From contig JANYIP010000352.1 in the NCBI GenBank assembly GCA_025361995.1, positions 1 to 9,357 of the forward strand: DNA of 9,357 bases, read 5' to 3'. The notes under the pieces were generated by a model, which saw only the letters and a program-made list of their open reading frames with translations, did no database searches and was not told where the DNA came from. How positions within the stretch are numbered: position 1 is the stretch's first letter; each line of letters begins with the position of its first letter. The translations under genes and the position numbers were made by a program. Of the stretch, positions 1-6,635 are shown in pieces. This DNA is from Streptomycetales bacterium (GTDB lineage: Bacteria; Actinomycetota; Actinomycetes; Prado026).

Positions 1-2085
1 CGCCGTGATGTCCGAGCCCCAGTAGCGGTAGCCCTTCTCCGCGCGCAGCGAGTCGATCGCCTTGTACCCGCACGGCACCAGCCCGTACCCCGCGCCCGCG
101 GAGCGCAGCTCGGACCAGAGCCTGCCGCCGTACTCCGCGGGGGCGTAGATCTCCCAGCCGAGCTCACCGACGAAGGTGACGCGCAGCAGCCGGACCGGCG
201 CGCTGCCGACCGTCGTGGACCGCATCGTCATGTACGGGAAGTCGCCGCTGGCCAACGACTGCGGAGTCAGCGGCGCCAGGATGTCGCGGGCGCAGGGGCC
301 CCACAGCCCGAAGCAGGCCCAGGCGCTGGTGACGTCGCGCACGGAGACCGACCCGTCCCGCGGGGCGTGCGCCCGGATCCAGCTGAGGTCGTGCCCGCCG
401 AGCGCGGTCCCGGTGACGATCTGGAACGTCTCGTCGTCCACCTGGGTCACGGTGAAGTCGCACTCGATCCCCCCGCGCGGGTTGAGCATCTGGGTGTACG
501 TGATCCGGCCCGGCCCGCGCACCACCCGGTTGTCGCAGAGCCGCTCGAGCAGGGCTGCCGCGCCCGGCCCGGCCACCTCGATCTTGGCGAACGACGACTC
601 GTCGAAGAGGCCGGCCGCCTCCCGGGTCGCCCGGTGCTCGGCCTCGATCGCCGGCGACCAGAGCTTGCCGGCCCAGCCGAGCGGACGCATGGAGGAGTCA
701 CCGCCGGCCTCGTTCGAGCGGTAGTAGTTGACCCGCTCCCAGCCGCTCTTCTCGCCGAAGAAGGCGTCGTCGGCCACGTGCGCGGCGTACGCCGGGGAGA
801 CCCGCAGCGGCCTGGCCGAGGTGCGCTCGTGGCCGGGGTACTTGATGTCGTAGTAGCTCTCGTAGTTCTCGGTGACCCGCGCGAGGGTGTAGCTCGGCGA
901 CAGGTACTGCCGGCCGAACCGGCGCACGTCCATCTCCCACAGGTCCATGCCGGCGTCGCCGTCGAGCACCCAGTCCGCCATGACCTTGCCGACCGCGCCC
1001 GCGCCCGCGATGCCGTGCGCGCAGAACCCGGCCGCCACCCAGAAGCCGCGCACCTCGGTCGGGCCCAGGCAGAACTCGTTGTCCGGGGTGAACCCCTCGG
1101 GGCCGTTGATGATCTTGCGGATCTCGACCTCGGCCATGGCGGGCACCCGGGTCACCGAGTTCGCGTAGATCTCCTCCAGCCGCGGCCACTCCTCCGGCAG
1201 CAGCCGTCCGTTGAAGTCGGGGGGTATGCGGTCGAGGCCGTCGGCGCCGAGCGAGAACGGCCGCGACTCCCGCTCGTACCCGCCCATCACCAGCCCGGCG
1301 CCGTCCTCGCGGTAGTAGACGAGCAGGTCCGGGTCGCGCAGCGTCGGCAGCCGGCGCTCCCCCGGAGCCACCGCGCGGAACGGCTTCGTCACCACGTACT
1401 GGTGGCTCATGCCGATGATAGGGACGCGGACCCCGACCATCCGGGCGACCTCGGCGGCGTACATGCCAGCGGCGTCGATCACCAGGTCGCACTCGATGTC
1501 GCCACCGTCGGTACGCACCCGGGTGACGGCACCGTCGGCGGTGTCGATGCCGAGCACCCGGGTGCGCTCGCACACGGTGATGCCGCTGGCCTTCGCGCCC
1601 CTGATCAGGGCGAAGGTGAGCTGGGACGGGTCGAGGTAGCCGTCGGTCGCCAGGTACGTCGCCCCCAGCACCCCCTCGGTGGACATCAGCGGGAACAGCT
1701 CAGCCGCCTCCGCCGCCGAGACGCGAGCCAGGTCGAGGCCAAACGTCTCGGCCCACCCGACCTGGCGCTCCAGCTCCTCCAGCCGCTCGGGCGTGGACGC
1801 CAGACGCAGGCCGCCGCACTCCACCCAGCCGGGGTCGGTCTCAGGGTCGGCGGCCAGCTCGCGGTAGAGCTGCGCGCTGTACATCATCATCCGGGTCAAG
1901 GTGACCGACCCGCGCAGCTGGCCCACCAGCCCTGCGGAGTGGAAGGTCGAGCCGGATGTCAGCTCACCGCGCTCGACCAGCACCACGTCGGTCTCGCCGC
2001 GCCGGGCCAGGTGGTGGGCGATGCTGGCACCGCCCACCCCGCCACCGACGATGACGATGCGGGCGCGCGAGGGGACGTCGACCAT
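1..2085 (-). CDS. FAD-dependent oxidoreductase with C-terminal GcvT domain (dimethylglycine/sarcosine dehydrogenase-like), 3' end outside window
   Basis: Reads as 695 uninterrupted codons from the ATG at 2085 to the window edge, so the C-terminus is missing; relatives run to about 800-830 residues. The N-terminus carries a Rossmann FAD motif (IVIVGGGVGGASIAHHLA, residues 10-27) followed by GSTFHSAGL at 45-53. His49 sits where dimethylglycine oxidase and sarcosine dehydrogenase attach FAD covalently. A DAO-type oxidase domain fills roughly residues 8-370. From about residue 455 it becomes a GcvT/aminomethyltransferase-like folate domain, with GGIECDFTV near 538-546 (Asp543 is the likely folate-site carboxylate), ELGWEIYAP near 640 and DSLRAEKGYRYWGSDIT at the edge. 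The family demethylates N-methylglycines and passes the one-carbon unit to tetrahydrofolate in the cytoplasm. Exact substrate is not determined. The gene starts 3 nt after the kinase stop, with a GGAGAG ribosome site (2093-2098) inside the kinase end, so the two are probably translationally coupled. Confidence 0.9.
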   Translation of the reverse strand, partial: MVDVPSRARIVIVGGGVGGASIAHHLARRGETDVVLVERGELTSGSTFHSAGLVGQLRGSVTLTRMMMYSAQLYRELAADPETDPGWVECGGLRLASTPERLEELERQVGWAETFGLDLARVSAAEAAELFPLMSTEGVLGATYLATDGYLDPSQLTFALIRGAKASGITVCERTRVLGIDTADGAVTRVRTDGGDIECDLVIDAAGMYAAEVARMVGVRVPIIGMSHQYVVTKPFRAVAPGERRLPTLRDPDLLVYYREDGAGLVMGGYERESRPFSLGADGLDRIPPDFNGRLLPEEWPRLEEIYANSVTRVPAMAEVEIRKIINGPEGFTPDNEFCLGPTEVRGFWVAAGFCAHGIAGAGAVGKVMADWVLDGDAGMDLWEMDVRRFGRQYLSPSYTLARVTENYESYYDIKYPGHERTSARPLRVSPAYAAHVADDAFFGEKSGWERVNYYRSNEAGGDSSMRPLGWAGKLWSPAIEAEHRATREAAGLFDESSFAKIEVAGPGAAALLERLCDNRVVRGPGRITYTQMLNPRGGIECDFTVTQVDDETFQIVTGTALGGHDLSWIRAHAPRDGSVSVRDVTSAWACFGLWGPCARDILAPLTPQSLASGDFPYMTMRSTTVGSAPVRLLRVTFVGELGWEIYAPAEYGGRLWSELRSAGAGYGLVPCGYKAIDSLRAEKGYRYWGSDITA

Positions 2086-2088
2086 CGG

Positions 2089-3018
2089 CTAGCTCTCCAG
2101 TCCGGTGAGGATCTCGGGGTACTCCGGGCCCAGCAGCTCGGCGCGGGCCGAGTCGTACTTCTCCATCCCCCACGACCAGAAATCGAAGTCGATGGGCGAG
2201 ATCCCGTCCTGGATCGAGGCCCACAGCGTCCAGCCGTAGCGGGCGAGCAGCGACCACGCCCTGGCGCGGGACAGCTTCGACGCGTCGGCCCGACCCCAGT
2301 ACGCCGTCACCAGCGCCTCGGTGGCGTCCACCGGCAGGAACGCCTCGCTGGCCAGATTGCCCAGCTCGAAGCTCGCCTCGTTCATCCCGCCGTACTCGTA
2401 GTCGATGATCCAGATCGTGTCGCCGGGGTCGATGAAGTTGCCGGCGAGCAGGTCGTTGTTACAGGGCACCAGCGGCTCGTCGCCGGCCCGCATAGCGTCC
2501 TCCATCGCCTCGACCCGGGTGGCGAGCTCGAGGTAGTCCGGCGGCAGCCGGAAGCCTTCGCGGACCACGATGTCGAGGTAGCGGCGCCGGATCGCCCTGA
2601 AGTCGAAGGTCCCGACGAACTCCGGGCCCGAGTGCAGCCGGCGCACCGCCGCGGCGATCCGCGGGATCGTCGCCGCGTCACGGACGTCGTCGGCGGTCAA
2701 CGTACGACCCGGCAGGAACCCGACGACCAGCACGTTCTCGTCGGGCAGCGCCTCGACCACCGGGGCGCCCACGCCGGCCTCCCAGGCGATCCGGGTGTTG
2801 TGCCGCTCGTTGGCCCGGTCGATCGCGAGCAGCCCCGAGTCGTTCGACGAGACCCTCACCACGTAGTCACCCGGCGGGCCCGCATCCGTCGTGGTCACCC
2901 GGTAGTTGCGGTTGGTCAGCCCGCCGGACAGGTCGGCCACCACGTACCTGCGGCCCGCCAGCACCTGCAGCCGCGCGAACAGCGCGGAGCTGTCGGGCGG
3001 GTCAGCAGCGGGCACCAT
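2089..3018 (-). CDS. Choline/ethanolamine-kinase-like phosphotransferase (aminoglycoside phosphotransferase fold)
   Basis: 309 residues, usual for bacterial LicA/choline-kinase-like proteins. Visible kinase landmarks are a glycine-rich loop GGLTNRNYRV (32-41), an ATP-site strand YVVRV (52-56), the catalytic segment VPCNNDLLAGNFI (184-196) with Asp189 and Asn194, and the metal-binding segment IDYEYGGMNEASFELGN (205-221) with Asp206. The DYEYxGxNxxxFxLGN pattern is characteristic of choline/ethanolamine kinases rather than antibiotic phosphotransferases. The usual His two residues before the catalytic Asp is Asn187. Predicted role: ATP-dependent phosphorylation of a small amino alcohol or related metabolite in the cytoplasm. 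The tight junction with the N-methylglycine oxidoreductase downstream supports a methylated-amine substrate, but this is inference. The ATG at 3018 is preceded by a TACGCT -10-like box six bases upstream, suggesting a leaderless start. Confidence 0.88.
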   Translation of the reverse strand: MVPAADPPDSSALFARLQVLAGRRYVVADLSGGLTNRNYRVTTTDAGPPGDYVVRVSSNDSGLLAIDRANERHNTRIAWEAGVGAPVVEALPDENVLVVGFLPGRTLTADDVRDAATIPRIAAAVRRLHSGPEFVGTFDFRAIRRRYLDIVVREGFRLPPDYLELATRVEAMEDAMRAGDEPLVPCNNDLLAGNFIDPGDTIWIIDYEYGGMNEASFELGNLASEAFLPVDATEALVTAYWGRADASKLSRARAWSLLARYGWTLWASIQDGISPIDFDFWSWGMEKYDSARAELLGPEYPEILTGLES

Positions 3019-3024
3019 GGCCGG

Positions 3025-3030
3025 AGCGTA
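3025..3030 (-). promoter_or_regulatory. Candidate -10 box for leaderless kinase mRNA
   Basis: On the minus strand TACGCT (a TAnnnT actinobacterial -10 match) lies six bases before the ATG at 3018, inside the 29-nt gap after the hydrolase stop. No Shine-Dalgarno sequence is visible in the gap. The spacing would put transcription initiation at or next to the start codon. It would give the kinase-oxidoreductase pair its own promoter, separate from the hydrolase. No -35 element is evident. Confidence 0.45.
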
Positions 3031-3047
3031 GAGCCTGCGCCCGCGGG

Positions 3048-3983
3048 TCAGGCCTTCTTCTGCGCAGCGTCGAGGTGCTCGCGCACGAATCGGGCCACTA
3101 GCTCGGGGTGCTCCATCTGCGCGACGTGCCCGGTCTTCGGCAGCACCACGACTGTCGCGTTGGGGAACGCAGCCTTCGCCTTCGGCGCGACCCGGGAGGA
3201 GACCAGCTTGTCCTGGTTGCCGTACATCAGCAGCGTCGGCGCGATCACCCGCGACGCCCTCGCCCAGGGCGCCGACGAACCGCTCATGAGGAAGCTCGTG
3301 ACCAGCCCGCGGGTCGAGGCAGCCATGGCGTCGACGGCGTACGGCAGTGCGGCCCGGCGCTCCACCTCGACCACGGCCTCCGCGACCCGCTCCGGGCTGA
3401 CCCGGCTGGAGTCGGCATACACCAGGTCGAGCAGGCCCCGCACGCGCTCCTGCGGGGACATGTCCACGAGCCGGCGGGACAGCAGCTGGCCCAGGCCCGG
3501 CAGCGAAAGCAGCGCCACCTGCGTCCGCCAGCGTCCGGGGCGGAAGTTCGGCAACGCCGGGGAGATCAGCACCAAGCTGCGGACCAGGTCCGGCCGGCTG
3601 GAGGCGACGTACGTGGCGACCACGCCACCGAGGGAGTTGCCGAAGAGGTGGACCGGGCCACGGTCGTCGTGCTCGAGCAGGGCGATGATCGCCCGGGCGT
3701 GACCGGCCAGCGAGTAGTCGCCGTCGTCAGGCGGCGGGGAGAAGCCGAAGCCCGGCAGGTCGGGGGCGCGCGAGTCGAGCCGGTCGGTGAGCTGGGCCAT
3801 CAGGTCGGTCCAGTTCAGCGCGGACCCGCCGAGCCCGTGGACCATGAGTGCCGGCTCAGGATGGGCTGCGTCACCCGGCGCCGTCCGTACCGTGAGCGTG
3901 CAGCCGGCTAGGTGCACGCTCTCCGCCGGCCAAGCAGGCACAGCGGGAGCATCAAGGGGACGGTCAGCAGAAGAAGGGCTCAC
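3048..3983 (-). CDS. Alpha/beta-fold hydrolase
   Basis: 311 residues from a GTG start. This is a complete alpha/beta hydrolase with the oxyanion-hole motif HGLGG (49-53), PDLPGFGFS (74-82), nucleophile elbow GNSLGG with Ser117, acid Asp258 in YGNQDKLVS, and catalytic His286 in TGHVAQMEHP. A cap region with helices lies between about 145 and 235. No signal peptide or membrane segment is seen, so a cytosolic esterase, lipase or C-C hydrolase-type enzyme is likely; the substrate cannot be read from the sequence. The GTG overlaps the TGA of the upstream 252-residue gene (GTGA, 3980-3983), and no ribosome site is seen, so translation is probably coupled to that gene. The C-terminus ends in a basic AAQKKA tail. 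Confidence 0.9.
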   Translation of the reverse strand: MSPSSADRPLDAPAVPAWPAESVHLAGCTLTVRTAPGDAAHPEPALMVHGLGGSALNWTDLMAQLTDRLDSRAPDLPGFGFSPPPDDGDYSLAGHARAIIALLEHDDRGPVHLFGNSLGGVVATYVASSRPDLVRSLVLISPALPNFRPGRWRTQVALLSLPGLGQLLSRRLVDMSPQERVRGLLDLVYADSSRVSPERVAEAVVEVERRAALPYAVDAMAASTRGLVTSFLMSGSSAPWARASRVIAPTLLMYGNQDKLVSSRVAPKAKAAFPNATVVVLPKTGHVAQMEHPELVARFVREHLDAAQKKA

Positions 3984-4738
3984 GCTGAGACAAGGTACGT
4001 CTCGATCCGCCGGTTCACGGCATTGAGGGTCGCCCGGATGACCGCCTGGCGTGCGTCCTCGCGTACCGCGCTCACGCCGGTCAGCCGCTCGCTGCCGTAC
4101 TTGGTGATCATCGAGACTTCGACGACGACCGCGCGGTCCGCCCCGAGCGACGTGGTCTCCAGGTGCTCCAGCTCGAAGCGGAGCTGGCCCAGTACAGCAC
4201 CTTCGACCGCCCGCAGGGTGGCCAGAGCCACCGAGCGGTGCACGCTCGACGGGGTGGAGGCTGCGTCGGCGCTGCCGGTGTGGGCGCGTCCGTCCAGCTC
4301 GAGGGTGACCTCGCTGGTGACGCCTTCACGGGCCGAGACCAGCTGCATCCGCTGGATCAGCAAGCGGGCGCCGCGCTCGTCGGGGACCGGCTGACGGCCG
4401 GCACTGCCAGTCGCGACCGACTCCTCGGCGTCGTCGGGCTCACCCTGGACACCATGGACACCATGGACAGCGTCAGGGACGGCTTCGAGGGTCGAGGCAG
4501 GGGCCTCTTCGTAGATCTGCACCCGGTCGGCGTCGACGCCGAGGCCGAACCTTTCGCGGAGCAGCTTCGACACCCTGGTCCCGACAACGACCTCGTCGGC
4601 TCCCGGTGCCAGCTGAAGCCGCAACGTACCCGGGCCGCCGCGCGGGTCAGGCAGGATCTCGGCGTCCGTCACTCCGGCAACGGCGCGTAGCGCCGCGACG
4701 ACTCGGACGGTGTCGTCGCCCAGTCCCCCCAGGCTCAT
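3980..4738 (-). CDS. Unrecognised 252-residue two-domain protein; C-terminal half resembles a duplicated LeuA-regulatory-like fold
   Basis: I do not recognise a named family. The N-terminal module (about 1-75) alternates helix and strand, with GVTDAEILPDPRGG, TLRLQLAPGADEVVV and FGLGVDADRVQI. An acidic, low-complexity linker (about 76-122) contains a VHG-VHG-VQG repeat. The C-terminal module (about 123-252) looks like two similar units, each a strand-rich stretch followed by a helix: SVALATLRAVEGAV in the first and AVIRATLNAVNRRI in the second. The closing AxxAxLxAlNR pattern recalls the regulatory domain of 2-isopropylmalate synthase, but this is inference. No signal peptide or membrane segment is seen. 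The ATG at 4738 is preferred over an upstream in-frame TTG at 4786, which would add 16 residues without a ribosome site. It overlaps the hydrolase gene by four bases, implying a common transcript and possibly a common function. Confidence 0.8.
   Translation of the reverse strand: MSLGGLGDDTVRVVAALRAVAGVTDAEILPDPRGGPGTLRLQLAPGADEVVVGTRVSKLLRERFGLGVDADRVQIYEEAPASTLEAVPDAVHGVHGVQGEPDDAEESVATGSAGRQPVPDERGARLLIQRMQLVSAREGVTSEVTLELDGRAHTGSADAASTPSSVHRSVALATLRAVEGAVLGQLRFELEHLETTSLGADRAVVVEVSMITKYGSERLTGVSAVREDARQAVIRATLNAVNRRIETYLVSA
4441..4467. repeat. Three tandem 9-bp repeats inside a coding linker
   Basis: Three head-to-tail nonamers, CACCCTGGA then CACCATGGA twice. They are in frame with the minus-strand gene and encode VHG, VHG and VQG in the acidic linker of the 252-residue protein. 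Because the unit is a multiple of three, copy-number change would alter linker length without breaking the frame. The first copy differs by one base. Confidence 0.85.
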
Positions 4739-4767
4739 GGTGCGAGTGTGACAGGCGGTCCAGACCG

Positions 4768-4812
4768 GGATCGATCCACCGAGCAACGTTCGCCCGGTCG
4801 GCGGACAATTGT
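4768..4812. promoter_or_regulatory. Cluster of palindromes between Ku and the 252-residue gene
   Basis: The 84-nt gap 4739-4822 contains three inverted repeats: a perfect 10-bp palindrome GGATCGATCC (4768-4777), an imperfect hairpin of about 7-8 bp (4778-4798, arms ACCGAGC and GCCCGGT with one wobble on the minus-strand RNA), and a perfect AT-rich 8-bp palindrome ACAATTGT (4805-4812). The hairpin could end the Ku transcript, but it has no U tract, so it is not a standard intrinsic terminator. The palindromes could instead be operator half-sites for the downstream operon. No convincing TAnnnT box precedes the ATG at 4738. Confidence 0.3.
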
Positions 4813-4822
4813 GGCCGTTCGG

Positions 4823-5617
4823 TCACGCTCTGCGTTCGCTCCGTGCCGCTTTCGCTGCGTCGACACTTGCTCGAAGGGCAGCCATCAGGTCGATCACGGC
4901 ACCGTCACCAGCCTCGGCCTCTGCGGGTGCGACCACCTCGCGACCCTCGACCTTGGCGTCGATCAGCTGCTGGACGGCCTCGCGGTACTGGTCGGAGAAC
5001 TCGTCCGGGTCGAAGTCGGCCGCCAGCGCCTCGATCAAGGACTGGGCCATCGCGACCTCCGCCGGCCTGACCTCGATGTCGCCGGCGAGCACCTCGAACT
5101 CCGGCGTACGGATCTCGTCCGGCCACAGCATCGTCTCCAGGACGAGCACGCCGTCCTTGGCCCGCAGACACCCCAGCGACTCGCGCTGCCGCAGCGCCAC
5201 CTTGACCACCGCGACCCGGCCGGCCTCCTCCAGCGCCCGCATCAGCAGCAGGTACGCCTTGACAGCTGTCGTGTCCGGCTCGAGGTAGTACGACTTGTTG
5301 AAGTACATCGGGTCGACCTGCGCCAGCGGCACGAACGACAGGACCTCGACCGTCTTCTGGGTGGCCAGCGGGAGGTCGGCGAAGTCCTCGTCGGTGAGCA
5401 CGACGACCTCGCCGCTGGGGAGCTCGAAGCCCTTCGCGATCTCGGAGTACGGGACTTCCTCACCGTCCACCGCGGCGACCCGCTTGTACTTGATCCGGCT
5501 GCCGTCGCTGCGCCGTACCTGGTGGAACGAGACGTCCTTCTCCTCGGTCGCCGAGTAGAGGCGTACCGGGATCGTCACCAGACCGAAGGACACGGCGCCC
5601 TTCCAGATCGTGCGCAT
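4823..5617 (-). CDS. ku: Ku DNA-end-binding protein (non-homologous end joining)
   Basis: 264 residues, typical of bacterial Ku. The N-terminus MRTIWKGAVSFGLVTIPVRL is the family hallmark. It is followed by VSFHQV, the DGEEVPYSEIAKGFEL segment, FADLPLATQKTVEVLSFV, and DPMYFNKSYYLEP. The segments IEALAADFDPDEFSDQYREA and LMAALRASVDAAK close the core and the short C-terminal region. Ku homodimers ring broken DNA ends, protect them and recruit LigD-type enzymes. The protein ends soon after the core in a modest basic tail (AARSERRA), unlike species with long lysine-rich extensions. The ATG at 5617 is chosen because a strong GGAGGT site lies five bases or so upstream (5622-5627). An in-frame GTG at 5621-5623 overlaps that site and is discounted. 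The gene is divergent from the LigD-type polymerase across 40 bp, which is the expected NHEJ partnership. Confidence 0.97.
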   Translation of the reverse strand: MRTIWKGAVSFGLVTIPVRLYSATEEKDVSFHQVRRSDGSRIKYKRVAAVDGEEVPYSEIAKGFELPSGEVVVLTDEDFADLPLATQKTVEVLSFVPLAQVDPMYFNKSYYLEPDTTAVKAYLLLMRALEEAGRVAVVKVALRQRESLGCLRAKDGVLVLETMLWPDEIRTPEFEVLAGDIEVRPAEVAMAQSLIEALAADFDPDEFSDQYREAVQQLIDAKVEGREVVAPAEAEAGDGAVIDLMAALRASVDAAKAARSERRA

Positions 5618-5621
5618 GAAC

Positions 5622-5627
5622 ACCTCC
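5622..5627 (-). promoter_or_regulatory. Ku ribosome binding site that fixes the start
   Basis: GGAGGT on the minus strand, followed by four bases (GTTC) and the ATG at 5617. It is one of the clearest Shine-Dalgarno sites in the window. It overlaps the alternative GTG codon at 5621-5623, so translation must begin at the ATG, giving the conserved MRTIWKG N-terminus. Confidence 0.8.
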
Positions 5628-5640
5628 GGGATCGGCTACC

Positions 5641-5650
5641 AGGCTAGCGT
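5641..5650. promoter_or_regulatory. Overlapping divergent -10 boxes for ku and the LigD-type polymerase
   Basis: The plus strand has TAGCGT at 5645-5650 and the minus strand has TAGCCT covering 5641-5646. Both match TAnnnT, and they share the central TA of the palindrome GCTAGC (5643-5648). The plus box is seven bases before the GTG at 5658, so the polymerase mRNA would be leaderless. The minus box would start the ku transcript near 5634, leaving a leader of about 17 nt that contains the GGAGGT site. No good -35 element is visible for either direction. RNA polymerase could bind in only one orientation at a time. Confidence 0.5.
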
Positions 5651-5657
5651 CGCAGAC

Positions 5658-6635
5658 GTGGAGGCACCCAGAGTCAGCAAAGTCACGGTGGAGGTCCAGG
5701 GGCGCCGTCTGGTGCTGTCCAACCTGGCCAAGGTGCTGTACCCGCCAGGCGACGGGTTCGACGGGCTGAGCAAGGCTGAGGTCGTCGACTACTACACCCG
5801 GATCGCGCCCGCGCTGCTCCCGCACGTCGCCGGCCGGCCGGCGACCTTCACCCGCTGGCCCGACGGCGTGGACGGGAAGGCCTTCTTCGAGAAGAACGCG
5901 CCGGTGCACACCCCCGACTGGGTACGCCGAGTCCGGCTGCCTGCCCCCGGGTCGACCATGGGCCGGGCCACCATCGACTACGTCCTGGTCGAGGACCTGC
6001 CCACCCTCGTCTGGGCCGCCAACCTTGCTGCCCTGGAGCTGCACGTCCCGCAGTGGCGGGTCGACGCCGACGGCACCGTGCTCGACCCCGACCTGCTCGT
6101 TCTCGACCTGGACCCCGGTCCGCCGGCGACCGTCGTCGAGTGCTGCCGGGTCGCGCTGCTCCTGCGGGACCTGCTCGCCGCCGACGGCCTCGACGCGTAC
6201 CCGAAGACCTCGGGCTCCAAGGGCATGCAGCTCCTGGTCCCCCTCGAGCCGACCCCGGACAGCCGGACCAGCGCGTACGCCAAGTGGCTCGCCGCGACGC
6301 TGGCTCGCGACCACCCCGACCTCGTCGTGGCGCAGATGTCCAAGCAGGTACGCCCCGGCAAGGTCTTCATCGACTGGTCCCAGAACAACGCGGCCAAGAC
6401 CACCGTGGCCGCGTACTCGCTGCGGGCCCGGCCGCTGCCGACGGTGTCCACGCCGGTGCAGTGGGACGAGGTGGCCGCCTGCACCGACGCGGTCGATCTG
6501 CGCTTCGTCGCCGGCGAGGTCCTCGACCGGGTCGCGCGCGGCGGCGACCTGCTGGCTGGACTCGTCGGTGCCGACGGCGGCGCTGCCTCCCGTGCGCGCG
6601 GACGACTCCCCGACCCGCCTGACCCCGCCGAGTAG
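5658..6635 (+). CDS. ligD: LigD-type polymerase/primase (PolDom) for NHEJ, stand-alone without ligase domain
   Basis: 325 residues from the GTG at 5658, about the size of one LigD polymerase domain; no ATP-ligase or phosphoesterase module is present. Archaeo-eukaryotic primase motifs are visible: LVLDLDPGP with metal-binding Asp150 and Asp152, KTSGSKGMQL (183-192), and VFIDWSQNN with Asp239. Earlier landmarks are LSNLAKVLYPP (20-30), AFFEKN (75-80) and LPTLVWAANLAALELHVPQW (114-133). The His usual at the end of motif II (SGxKGxH) is Gln191. The family adds nucleotides, often ribonucleotides, and fills gaps at Ku-bound ends. The GTG is preferred because in-frame ATG codons at 5610 and 5616 would overlap the divergent ku start, and because a TAGCGT box lies seven bases upstream. 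A separate ligase must be encoded elsewhere for complete end joining. Confidence 0.93.
   Translation: MEAPRVSKVTVEVQGRRLVLSNLAKVLYPPGDGFDGLSKAEVVDYYTRIAPALLPHVAGRPATFTRWPDGVDGKAFFEKNAPVHTPDWVRRVRLPAPGSTMGRATIDYVLVEDLPTLVWAANLAALELHVPQWRVDADGTVLDPDLLVLDLDPGPPATVVECCRVALLLRDLLAADGLDAYPKTSGSKGMQLLVPLEPTPDSRTSAYAKWLAATLARDHPDLVVAQMSKQVRPGKVFIDWSQNNAAKTTVAAYSLRARPLPTVSTPVQWDEVAACTDAVDLRFVAGEVLDRVARGGDLLAGLVGADGGAASRARGRLPDPPDPAE

Noticed and set aside
698..1573. A 291-codon minus-strand frame inside the oxidoreductase
   Set aside because: It is out of phase with the oxidoreductase frame, which is continuous across it with clear family motifs; the alternative is Arg/His-rich noise. The same phase check shows no frameshift in the real gene.
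367..3702. A 1111-codon open frame on the plus strand
   Set aside because: It lies antisense to three well-supported minus-strand genes (oxidoreductase, kinase, hydrolase). Its product is a low-complexity Arg/His/Pro/Gly string, typical of a codon shadow in high-GC DNA.
4739..4786. TTG start at 4786 adding 16 residues to the 252-residue protein
   Set aside because: There is no ribosome site before it, the added segment does not look like part of the domain, and an ATG is available at 4738.
5610..5657. Upstream in-frame starts (5610 or ATG 5616) for the polymerase
   Set aside because: They would overlap the divergent ku start codon and ribosome site, add residues with no family match, and ignore the TAGCGT-N7-GTG arrangement.
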